In this document: positions 49,083-55,887 of the stretch, piece after piece
Layout: each line of letters starts with the position of its first letter
Position numbering within the stretch: the stretch's first letter is position 1
Source of the DNA: an archaeon
GTDB lineage: Archaea; Thermoproteota; Nitrososphaeria; Nitrososphaerales; Gagatemarchaeaceae
Assembly (NCBI GenBank): GCA_021800855.1
Contig: JAJYYP010000004.1
Location: forward strand, 7,309 to 63,195
Reading direction: 5' to 3'
Length of the DNA stretch: 55,887 nt
Program-made: the position numbers and the translations under genes
The notes under the pieces: model-generated
What the model was told of the DNA's origin: nothing
Databases searched by the model: none
The model's input: the letters and a program-made list of their open reading frames with translations, nothing else

Positions 49083-49832
49083 ATGAGCGTCATGGAGGTC
49101 TTCCCGGTCCGAGGGCTCCCCGAGGTCAAGCCGGGGGATGACATAGGCAGGCTAATCTTGGCGGCCTTGCGCAGAGGTCGCCTCCGCCTAAAGGACGGGG
49201 ACGTCGTCGTGGTCAAGCAGAAGGTTGTCTCCAAGGCCGAAGGCCGCCTCGTCAGGCTCGCGGACGTCGTCCCAGGCCCCCGGGCTGAGAGGCTCGCGAA
49301 GTCCCAGATGAAGGACCCGCGTCTGGTCGCGCTCATCCTGCGAGAGGCTGTTAGGGTCGTCAGAGCAGCGCACGGCGTTATCATAACGGAGACCAGGCAC
49401 GGCTTCGTCTGCGCGAACTCGGGGATAGACCAGTCCAATGTGGGGAAGGGGGTGGCCGCCCTCCTCCCCTTGGACCCTGACAGGAGCGCAAGGGGTGTCA
49501 GGGCCGCGCTCGAGAGGTCGACGGGGGCGCGGCTGGCCGTCGTGGTCACTGACACGTTCGGGCGCCCCTGGCGGGTAGGCCAGACAGACGTCGCGATTGG
49601 GTGCTCAGGGATCGAGCCCCTCATCCGCTACGCCGGGAAGACAGACAGGTTCGGCTACAAGCTGAGGGTGACCCAGCCGGCTGTGGTGGATGAGATCGCG
49701 GGGGCGGCGGAGCTTGTCCTTGGGAAGCTGAGCGGGATCCCGGTCGCCGTGGTCAGGGGCGCGAGCTACTCCAGGGGGGAGAGCGGGGCGAAGCAGCTAG
49801 TGATGCCGAGAGAGAGGGACCTGTTCAGGTGA
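49083..49832 (+). CDS. cofE: Coenzyme F420:L-glutamate ligase CofE
   Basis: 249 residues from an ATG at 49083, leaderless by TATA spacing. CofE adds gamma-linked glutamates to F420-0 using GTP. Family features: FPVRGLPEVKPGDDIGRLI, DVVVVKQKVVSKAEGR, HGVIITETRHGFVCANSGIDQSN, VTDTFGRPWRVGQTDVAIGCSGI, and RGASYSRGESGAKQLVMPRERDLFR. The protein is of archaeal stand-alone length without the bacterial FbiB nitroreductase domain. cofD follows after 4 nt, so cofE, cofD and cofC are one operon for the last steps of F420 synthesis. Confidence 0.95.
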   Translation: MSVMEVFPVRGLPEVKPGDDIGRLILAALRRGRLRLKDGDVVVVKQKVVSKAEGRLVRLADVVPGPRAERLAKSQMKDPRLVALILREAVRVVRAAHGVIITETRHGFVCANSGIDQSNVGKGVAALLPLDPDRSARGVRAALERSTGARLAVVVTDTFGRPWRVGQTDVAIGCSGIEPLIRYAGKTDRFGYKLRVTQPAVVDEIAGAAELVLGKLSGIPVAVVRGASYSRGESGAKQLVMPRERDLFR

Positions 49833-49836
49833 GCCC

Positions 49837-50748
49837 ATGAGGGCCGTGCTCTTGGCCGGAGGGACTGGCTCCTCCAAGCTCCTCCGCGGGGTCCAGGCGC
49901 TTGGCGTCGACATGACCGTCGTCGCCAACGTCGGGGACAACGCATGGGTCTACGGGGTGTATGTCTGCCCCGACGTCGACATCGCTTGCTACGCCCTCGC
50001 CGGGATATCAGACCGAGCGAAGGGTTGGGGGATTCGCGGGGACTCCTTCCAGACGCTCAGCCAGCTGGCCCGGGTCGGCGTCGAGACGTGGTTCAGGCTC
50101 GGGGACAGAGACCTCGCCAACTGCCTGGCCAGGACACAGATGCTCAGGGAAGGGCGCACCCTCACCGAGGCGACCGAGGTACTCGCAGACAGGCTCGGGG
50201 TTGGGTGCGCCGTCCTACCCGCCTGCGACGAGCCTGTCCAGACCGTTGTCTCCACCCCCCGCGGAGAGCTCGGCCTCCAAGAGTTCTGGGTGAGGGAGAA
50301 GGGGCGCCCCCGCGTCCTTGGGGTGAGGTACGCTGGAGCGGACCGAGCCCGCCCTCCGGCCGGGATCAGAGAAGCCGTAAGGTTGGCTGACGTGGTGGTT
50401 GTCTGCCCAGCCAACCCGGTCACAAGCATCGGCCCGACGCTGGCGATTCCAGGTTACTCTCGGCTGCTGAGGTCCGCGCGGAGGGTGGTCGCGCTCTCCC
50501 CTATGGTCGGGGATTGCCCTTTCAGCGGCCCTGCCGGGAAGCTGATGCGGGCCACCGGGGTCCAGCCCAGCTCCCTGGGAGTGGCGAAGCTCTACTCAGG
50601 GTTCGCCGACGTCCTGGTGATAGCGGGCGAGGACAGTGGGATGGTCCCGGAGATACGCCGGTTGGGGCTCGACTGTGTCACCGCGGACACCAGGATGGGC
50701 GGCCCGTCGGACGAGGTCAGGGTCGCCAGGGAGGTGCTGTCCGTCTGA
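49837..50748 (+). CDS. cofD: 2-phospho-L-lactate transferase CofD
   Basis: 303 residues. CofD joins the activated phospholactyl (or related) group to FO to make F420-0. The nucleotide-binding start LLAGGTGSSKLLRGVQAL, the conserved VVANVGDNAWVYGVYVCPDVDIACYALAG, WFRLGDRDLANCLARTQMLREG, VVVCPANPVTSIGPTLAIPG, ALSPMVGDCPFSGPAGKLM and DTRMGGPSDEVRVAREVL are all as in the family. Its TGA (50746-50748) overlaps the CTG that appears to start cofC (CTGA), and its last codons carry the GGAGGTG that would serve as cofC's ribosome-binding site. Confidence 0.96.
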   Translation: MRAVLLAGGTGSSKLLRGVQALGVDMTVVANVGDNAWVYGVYVCPDVDIACYALAGISDRAKGWGIRGDSFQTLSQLARVGVETWFRLGDRDLANCLARTQMLREGRTLTEATEVLADRLGVGCAVLPACDEPVQTVVSTPRGELGLQEFWVREKGRPRVLGVRYAGADRARPPAGIREAVRLADVVVVCPANPVTSIGPTLAIPGYSRLLRSARRVVALSPMVGDCPFSGPAGKLMRATGVQPSSLGVAKLYSGFADVLVIAGEDSGMVPEIRRLGLDCVTADTRMGGPSDEVRVAREVLSV

Positions 50749-51374
50749 AACGCCTGGTAGTAGTGATACCCGTGAAGTCATCAGGGGGAAAGTCCAGGCT
50801 CGCCGGGCTCCTGTCGCAGGCGCAGAGGGAAGAGTTCTCCAAGATGCTGCTTGAAGACGTCCTGGACGCGGTGGCAGGGGCAGGCCTCGTGGCGAGCTGC
50901 TTCGTCGTCTCCTCGGACCGCGAGATACTCGAGCTTGCGGCGAGGCGCGGGGCGCGCGGGGTCCCTGAGGAGAGGGACTCGGGGGTGAACGACGCCGTGG
51001 AGGCGGGTGCCCGGGCGAGCGGGGCTGAGTTGGTCCTGGTCCTCCCCTCGGACCTCCCGCTCATGAGCTCGGCGGACGTCCGCGCCCTCACAGCCCTCGC
51101 GGACGGAGGGTTGGACGTCGTCGTGACCCCGTCGGTCGCCTTCGACGGGACCAACGCACTTCTCTACCCTGCCGGCGCGGGATTCCAGCTGAGCTATGAC
51201 CACAACAGCTTTTGGAATCACCTCGCCTCGGCGGCCGGGATGGGGATGTCCGTCGGAGTCAGCACCCGGCCGGGGATAATGCTCGACATAGACTCACCTG
51301 ACGACTTCAGGGAGCTGGCTTCGTCCGGCTCAGCCAGCAGGGCGGCTCGGTTCTCGAGGAGGGAGATGGTCTGA
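50745..51374 (+). CDS. cofC: 2-phospho-L-lactate guanylyltransferase CofC, apparent CTG start
   Basis: 209 residues from CTG at 50745, giving (M)KRLVVVIPVKSSGGKSRLAG, the exact N-terminus expected of CofC. The next in-frame GTG (VIPVK) would cut into the first strand of the nucleotidyltransferase fold, and upstream in-frame starts lie far inside cofD. GGAGGTG (50730-50736) is 8 nt before the CTG, and the CTGA overlaps the cofD stop. CofC activates 2-phospholactate (or phosphoenolpyruvate) with GTP for CofD. Further landmarks are EERDSGVNDAVEAGARAS, LVLVLPSDLPLMSSADV, FDGTNALLYPAG and GIMLDIDSPDDF. Length is normal. Confidence 0.92.
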   Translation: MKRLVVVIPVKSSGGKSRLAGLLSQAQREEFSKMLLEDVLDAVAGAGLVASCFVVSSDREILELAARRGARGVPEERDSGVNDAVEAGARASGAELVLVLPSDLPLMSSADVRALTALADGGLDVVVTPSVAFDGTNALLYPAGAGFQLSYDHNSFWNHLASAAGMGMSVGVSTRPGIMLDIDSPDDFRELASSGSASRAARFSRREMV

Positions 51375-52900
51375 AGGGGCTCCTCCTGAAGAACTGCACC
51401 TTCCTCGGCTCCTCGGCCGGGGGGGTATACTGCGAAGGAGGGCGCATCGCGCGCATCTATCAGGGAGGGGAGCCCGTGGTCCGCGCCGATACCGCCGTGG
51501 TCGACGCCGGCGGAGGGACCGTCCTCCAAGGGCTGATAGACACCCACTGCCACCCCTTCGAATACGCGTGGCTGAAGAACAACCTCGATCTCCGCGGGAC
51601 AAGCAACGTCGTCGCGTTCCGTCTCCGCATACAAGCCGGGGTCCTCAGAGCGAGACCCGGGGAGTGGGTGGTAGGGCTGGGTTGGGATCAGGAGGCCTTC
51701 CCAGACAGGCGGATGCCCACGAAGGATGACATCGACGGCGTCTCCCCGGCCAACCCTGTGCTGGTGACCAGGGTCTGCGGCCACATAGGTTTGGTCAACA
51801 GCGTGGCCATCAGCCGCCTCGGCCTGGGGTCGAGGGCCGGACCCCTGTTCGAGCGAGACCAGGCCGGGGAGCTGACCGGGATAGTGAAGGAGGGGGCGTT
51901 GACCGAGGTCTGGGCTAGCATCCCCCGGACCACCGAGGGGCTCGCTGCCGGCCTTCAGGTGGTCGAGTCCGAGGGGGCCCGGCTTGGGCTCACGGCCCTG
52001 CACACCATAGTCTCCCCCGACGGATTTCGCGAAGAGCTCGCAGCACTGGCGCTCCTCGCCTCTGAGGGGAGGCTGGCGTTGAGTCATAGGGTCTATGTCC
52101 CGCCCGACTCCCTCGAGTTCCTGGAGGAGCGGAAGCTCCGGTTGAAACTGGCCGGCCCCAGAGCGAGGCTGAACGGGGTCAAGATATTCACCGACGGGTC
52201 ACTGGGCGCCAGGACTGCCGCCCTGCGTGAGCCCTACGCGGACGACCCTTCAAACTCTGGGCTCCTGGCGTACGGCGACGACGAGCTGACCGCCCTTGTG
52301 GAGAAGGTCGACTCCATGGGGATGCAGGCCATAGTCCACGCCATAGGGGACAGGGCAGTCGAGCAGGCCATCGGAGCGCTCTCCAATGTGACCGGGGCGA
52401 CCAACCCCAAGAGGCACAGGATTGAGCATGCAGGCCTCCTCCCACGAGACCTACGGTCTCAGATGGCCAGACACGGCATCAGGGCGGCTGTCCAGCCGTG
52501 CTTCGTGACGTCCGACACTTGGGCGGTGGAGAGGCTGGGAGAGGAGAGGATACGCGACCTCTACCCTTTCAGGTCTATGCTGAGCGAGGGGCTGGTCGCG
52601 TCCGGGGGCTCTGACTGCCCGGTGGAGTCGTTGAGCCCCGTGCTCGGGGTCTGGGCGGCAATGACCAGGGGAGGGATAGTCCCGGAAGAGGCCGTCGAGA
52701 TGGACGATGCCCTGAAGATGTACACCTCGATGGCCGCGTCCAACGGGCTCGACGAACGCCGCTTCGTCGAGGGCGCCCCGGCTGACTTGACCCTCCTCGA
52801 CTCCGCCGTGGCGGGGATGCACCCGGCGCTCTTCAGGAAGGTGAAACCCCTCGCCACGGTGGTGGAGGGGACGCCGGTCCACTCCTACGGCTTGGACTGA
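51371..52900 (+). CDS. Amidohydrolase-family protein (YtcJ-like), apparent CTG start
   Basis: About 509 residues from CTG at 51371, in a second CTGA overlap. GGAGG (51358-51362) is 8 nt upstream. There is no ATG, GTG or TTG in frame between the upstream stop and GTG 51476. That GTG would delete the N-terminal beta-sandwich strands LLLKNCTFLGSSAGGVYCEGGRI that this family needs. The barrel has GLIDTHCHPFEYAW (metal-binding HxH), KIFTDGSLGARTAAL (Lys), AIVHAIGDRAVEQA, RHRIEHAGLL and ASGGSDCPVESLSP. This is an YtcJ-like metal-dependent amide/ester hydrolase. The substrate is unknown. Its place in the F420 operon is suggestive. Confidence 0.85.
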   Translation: MKGLLLKNCTFLGSSAGGVYCEGGRIARIYQGGEPVVRADTAVVDAGGGTVLQGLIDTHCHPFEYAWLKNNLDLRGTSNVVAFRLRIQAGVLRARPGEWVVGLGWDQEAFPDRRMPTKDDIDGVSPANPVLVTRVCGHIGLVNSVAISRLGLGSRAGPLFERDQAGELTGIVKEGALTEVWASIPRTTEGLAAGLQVVESEGARLGLTALHTIVSPDGFREELAALALLASEGRLALSHRVYVPPDSLEFLEERKLRLKLAGPRARLNGVKIFTDGSLGARTAALREPYADDPSNSGLLAYGDDELTALVEKVDSMGMQAIVHAIGDRAVEQAIGALSNVTGATNPKRHRIEHAGLLPRDLRSQMARHGIRAAVQPCFVTSDTWAVERLGEERIRDLYPFRSMLSEGLVASGGSDCPVESLSPVLGVWAAMTRGGIVPEEAVEMDDALKMYTSMAASNGLDERRFVEGAPADLTLLDSAVAGMHPALFRKVKPLATVVEGTPVHSYGLD

Positions 52901-53403
52901 GCCTTCCTGAACTCCCCTGATTTGCCGTCGTAACCAAGGAGATCTGCGTAGATCGCCCAGTGGATCAGGAGCGTCCTGACCAGAGCCTCGTTCAGGTCGG
53001 GCTTGTAGTGCCATTTCAGGCCTATCTCCGCAAGCGAATCGGCGATCTCTTGCGCTGTGACCGTCTTCTTTCTCGAAGCCAGGTCCAGGGCCGTGCGGAA
53101 GGGCTCTATGGTGGCGACCCTGTCTCTCAGCATCCTGACCTTGTTCCGCGTCGTCTTCTGGAACTTCAGGCCGAGGTCTGTCAGCAGCACGTCACCCTTC
53201 TCCGTCCTCACCAGCCCGAGCATCTCGGCTGTGTCCAAGATAGGGAGCAGGACCGCGATGTCGGCCCCTAGCTCGTCGGCGAGCTTCGGGACGTCGACCT
53301 TCCCCCCGATGCTCCCCGCTATCTCCACCAAGCTGATCACCTGGCCCGCTCTAACATTCCCTGGCATCATCAGCGCCGTCGGGAGCGGTCTCGTGTCGGC
53401 CAA
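52885..53403 (-). CDS. AAA-associated C-terminal domain protein (ABC transporter partner)
   Basis: 172 residues. The sequence MPGNVRAGQVISLVEIAGSIGGKVDVPKLADELGADIAVLLPILD, then LGLVRTEKGDVLLTDLGLKFQKT, matches the domain usually fused to the C-terminus of NitT/TauT-type ABC ATPases. Here it is a separate gene downstream of the ATPase (gap about 50 nt). It is a winged-helix-like helical domain, possibly regulatory: the second half ends EIGLKWHYKPDLNEALVRTL. Its 3' end overlaps the convergent amidohydrolase by 16 nt. Confidence 0.82.
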   Translation of the reverse strand: MADTRPLPTALMMPGNVRAGQVISLVEIAGSIGGKVDVPKLADELGADIAVLLPILDTAEMLGLVRTEKGDVLLTDLGLKFQKTTRNKVRMLRDRVATIEPFRTALDLASRKKTVTAQEIADSLAEIGLKWHYKPDLNEALVRTLLIHWAIYADLLGYDGKSGEFRKAQSKP

Positions 53404-53455
53404 CTACACCGATTCCCTCACCGGCACGACCTCTGATTTAAGGAGGACATGGTGC

Positions 53456-54247
53456 TCATGACAGCAGGGTGTACACCTTGTCCACCCAGTGGAAGAACTC
53501 TTCTGACTTTTTGTTCCTGGGCCTCGGCATAGTGACGTCCACCTCGCCCACCACGTGGGCCGGCCTGCCAGACAGGACGACCACCCTGTCCGCGAGTTCG
53601 ATTATCTCCTCCACGTTGTGGCTGACCAGGATCACGCTCTGCACGGGGCTCTGCGGGTTGATGAGGAGGGTGTATGTCTCCTTCCTCAGCCGCTCGGCTG
53701 TGAGGTCGTCCAGTGAGCTGAATGGCTCGTCAAGCAGCATCACCCTCGGCTCTGTGGCCAGGGCCCGCGCTACCCCGACCCTCTGCTTCATCCCTCCGGA
53801 GAGCTCTCCTGGGTAGACGTCCTCGAAGCCAGATAGACCGGCGACATCGAGGGCCGCCTTCGCCTTCTCAATCTTCTGCTCCTCGGTGAACTCGTTCCGG
53901 GAGCTCAGCCCGAAGAGCACGTTCTCGAGGGCTGTCCGCCACGGGAGGAGGACGAAGTTCTGGAACACCATGGACACGTCCGCTCTGGGACCCGTGACCT
54001 CGGTGTCTAGTACCATGACCTTACCGGAGGAAGGCCTGACCAGCCCGGCGATGATGCGGAGGAGCGTCGACTTCCCGCACCCCGAAGGGCCGGTGACGGC
54101 GACGAGCTCGTCCTTCTTAGCGCTCAGGGAGACGTCGACCAGCACCGGGAGCGGCTCCCTCTCCTTGTGGTAGTCCAAGCTTACCCGGTCGACAGTCACG
54201 ACCGTTGTACCGGACGAGGGGTGCGGCTGAGACAACATCGCCGCCAC
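53456..54247 (-). CDS. ABC transporter ATP-binding protein, NitT/TauT type
   Basis: 263 residues. Walker A is GPSGCGKSTLL, the Q-loop region is VSMVFQNFVLLPWRTALENV, the signature is YPGELSGGMKQRVGVARAL, Walker B is PRVMLLDEPFSSLDDLT and the switch His is in ILVSHNVEEIIELADRVVVL. This is the nitrate/sulfonate/taurine-type subgroup. The C-terminal FFHWVDKVYTLLS replaces the extended domain found in some members, which is encoded separately next door. It powers the double permease encoded 6 nt upstream. No periplasmic-type binding protein is seen in the window, and one may lie beyond its end. Confidence 0.93.
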   Translation of the reverse strand: MAAMLSQPHPSSGTTVVTVDRVSLDYHKEREPLPVLVDVSLSAKKDELVAVTGPSGCGKSTLLRIIAGLVRPSSGKVMVLDTEVTGPRADVSMVFQNFVLLPWRTALENVLFGLSSRNEFTEEQKIEKAKAALDVAGLSGFEDVYPGELSGGMKQRVGVARALATEPRVMLLDEPFSSLDDLTAERLRKETYTLLINPQSPVQSVILVSHNVEEIIELADRVVVLSGRPAHVVGEVDVTMPRPRNKKSEEFFHWVDKVYTLLS

Positions 54248-54253
54248 CTCAAC

Positions 54254-55887
54254 CTAGTGGTTATACGCGTACCGCTTCGTGACCCTGTGGTAGAGCCTCC
54301 TCCAGACCGTCAGGTTGAACACCACGATGAGGACCGTCATGCTCACTACGGCGAGGAAGAGCGTCTCGAGGTTCCCCGAATCGGTCGCCAACGTTATCGT
54401 CTTCCCGATGCCGATCCCTACCTGGGTCAGGGCCCCCTGGGCGGGGTTGGGCTGGAAGTACTCAGCTATGATGAGCGCGTTCCAAGCGCCCCCCACGGCT
54501 GTGATAGCCCCTGTCACAAGGGCTGTCAGGGCGCTGGGGACGTAGACGTCTCTCCAGGCGACCCTCCTGCTGACCCCGAACGCGTGGGGGAGGTCTTTCA
54601 GGTCTCCGGGGATGGTCCTGACCCCGGCCATGACGTTGAAAACGATGTACCAGAAGACCGAGAGGAAGATCACTATCCCGGCGACGGCTTCTGGGCTGTG
54701 CCCGATGATGGGGATGAGCACCACGAGAGGGAGGAGTATGGGGGCTGGGATCGACGAGATCACCTCGAGCAGGGGGGAGACTGTGTCGTAGAGCTTGAAG
54801 TTGAGGGAGATGACCACCCCCATTGGGAGGCCGACACCTATGCATATGGCCACCACGTACCAGACCCTGACGAACGAGAAGGCCAGGGCGACAAGGACCC
54901 CCGACTCGGTTGCCGCCAGCGAACCGAGTGAAGGGAGCGCCCCAGAGTGGAGCGTCCCGGAAGAGGCGGCGGCGATCAGTATGAGGCCCAGGAAGAGCGC
55001 CGCGAATATCGCCAGCGCGACCTTGAGCCCGCGGCCGAACCGTGTGATGGACGAGGTGAACCTCGTCACCCCCCTCCCCTGGGTGAGGAGGAACAGCTTC
55101 GAGACGCTCCTGGAGCTGATCCAGGAGTATGCGCGCATGATCGGGTCCTTGTGCGTCTCCCTGGGCTCCTCCATCATCTTGAACCTCTCGGACCAGAGCG
55201 CGAACTCCCTCAGGAAGAGGTACCTCCACAGAATCACCGCCGCGATTATCCCGGCTACCAATAGGACGTAGTTGCCATACTCGAAGGGCGGCCCCGTGAA
55301 CTGCTCGACGGCTACCCCTATCCCGTACTGTATCGGGATGTTCTTCGTCCCTAGACTGATTATCTCGCTCGCTACCAGGAAGAACAGCCCTACGGCCCAG
55401 GAGATCTGGGTGTTGTATGCGACGCGGCTCATCGACGCCGGGATGTACAGGGTCCTGACCCTCTGCCATGTCCCTGCCTTGGCTACGTCAAGGAGGTCGA
55501 AGTAGTCCTGCGGTATGGCCTTGACAGCCTCGTACACCCCGAACGCTATGTTCCATGACATGCTCGTGAATATGAGGATGATCACCGCGAGGTTCGCCCC
55601 TACGAAGTCAGGGAACGCGCCGTAGACGGCGGCTATCACGAAGGGGAAGAACCCGAGGACAGGTATCGACTGGAAAATGTCGAGGAGGGGGAGGATCACG
55701 CTCTCGGCCCTCCTGCTCCTGGCGGCCCATATGCCTATGACGAGGGCGAAGATTATGCTAAGCCCAAGTGCGAGTATCATCCTCACCCAGGAGGTGACGA
55801 TGTCAAGGGCGACGAGGCCGAACTGTAGTGGTGCTATAGGCCGTCGGGGCCGCGCGACCCGAGACGCGTATTTACAGCTTCCCGGCG
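54254..55887 (-). CDS. ABC transporter permease, two fused BPD domains (partial, 5' end outside the window)
   Basis: At least 510 residues from ATG/GTG codons near 55786. The frame stays open to the window edge with a plausible transporter sequence (PIAPLQFGLVALDIVTSW), so the true start is probably outside. Two binding-protein-dependent permease domains are fused. Each has the EAA-type loop: AVKAIPQDYFDLLDVAKAGTWQRVRTLYIPAS in the first half and VRTIPGDLKDLPHAFGVSRRVAWRDVYVPSAL in the second. About ten to twelve membrane helices are expected. A single chain replaces the usual homodimer of NitT/TauT permeases. The substrate (nitrate, sulfonate, cyanate or a pyrimidine precursor are known for the group) cannot be told. 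Confidence 0.92.
   Translation of the reverse strand, partial: PGSCKYASRVARPRRPIAPLQFGLVALDIVTSWVRMILALGLSIIFALVIGIWAARSRRAESVILPLLDIFQSIPVLGFFPFVIAAVYGAFPDFVGANLAVIILIFTSMSWNIAFGVYEAVKAIPQDYFDLLDVAKAGTWQRVRTLYIPASMSRVAYNTQISWAVGLFFLVASEIISLGTKNIPIQYGIGVAVEQFTGPPFEYGNYVLLVAGIIAAVILWRYLFLREFALWSERFKMMEEPRETHKDPIMRAYSWISSRSVSKLFLLTQGRGVTRFTSSITRFGRGLKVALAIFAALFLGLILIAAASSGTLHSGALPSLGSLAATESGVLVALAFSFVRVWYVVAICIGVGLPMGVVISLNFKLYDTVSPLLEVISSIPAPILLPLVVLIPIIGHSPEAVAGIVIFLSVFWYIVFNVMAGVRTIPGDLKDLPHAFGVSRRVAWRDVYVPSALTALVTGAITAVGGAWNALIIAEYFQPNPAQGALTQVGIGIGKTITLATDSGNLETLFLAVVSMTVLIVVFNLTVWRRLYHRVTKRYAYNH

Noticed and set aside
1-55887. CRISPR arrays, rRNA genes and insertion sequences
   Set aside because: No regularly spaced repeats, rRNA-like stretches, transposase frames or terminal inverted repeats were found by eye.

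Overview
The window looks like 55.9 kb of a high-GC archaeal chromosome. The evidence is: the archaeal two-subunit amidotransferase GatD/GatE; an archaeal Elp3 beside an eS30 ribosomal protein frame; three coenzyme F420 genes (cofE, cofD, cofC); NurA/HerA; an adenosine-specific kinase; pilins with class III signal peptides; and TATA-like boxes 22-30 nt upstream of start codons, giving many apparently leaderless genes, often with TTG or GTG starts. A Thermoproteota lineage near the Nitrososphaeria (Thaumarchaeota) is my best guess. It is an inference from gene content, not a placement.

Layout. 0.1-0.7 kb: two small membrane proteins (-). 0.9-6.0 kb: translation genes, namely an interrupted eS30 frame, elp3, gatD and gatE. 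6.0-7.6 kb: an unknown coiled-coil-like protein, a small membrane protein and a PaiB-like FMN protein. 7.8-10.2 kb: an ECF-type S component, an anchored DUF4430-like protein and an asparagine-synthase-like enzyme with a zinc ribbon. 10.3-12.3 kb: an ArsR regulator, two membrane proteins with paired cysteines and a TlpA-like thioredoxin, probably a metal-handling cluster. 12.9-27.1 kb: TreS-maltokinase, GlgX, TreY (+), GlgB and GlgE (-), TreZ (+). Together these can run a closed glycogen-trehalose cycle. 27.6-32.0 kb: a gene-poor stretch with an MFS exporter, a GNAT enzyme, an AT-rich non-coding region, vapBC, a tRNA 3'-half-like fragment and a VOC protein. 32.2-34.2 kb: glutamine synthetase divergent from an Lrp regulator. 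34.3-39.8 kb: three related winged-helix proteins, a secreted propeller-like protein and nurA-herA. 39.8-46.0 kb: an archaeal type IV pilus locus (ATPase, membrane platform, four pilin-like proteins, one with a long glycine-rich tail). 46.1-49.0 kb: housekeeping enzymes including RidA and Mrp. 49.1-52.9 kb: cofE-cofD-cofC plus an amidohydrolase. 52.9-55.9 kb: a NitT/TauT-like ABC transporter, cut by the window edge.

The most unusual signal concerns translation starts. Five genes lack a usable ATG/GTG/TTG where their protein should begin, and carry ACG (eS30, two pilins) or CTG (cofC, amidohydrolase) there. Three of these follow a Shine-Dalgarno-like sequence at 7-8 nt. In the F420 operon two successive junctions are CTGA overlaps, matching the ATGA, GTGA and TTGA overlaps elsewhere in the window. 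The eS30 frame is also split by a 20-nt insert that can be drawn as a bulge-helix-bulge-like fold, so it may be a mini-intron or a lesion. A second strong signal is a pair of perfect palindromes flanking one TATA box between nurA-herA and a divergent winged-helix gene.
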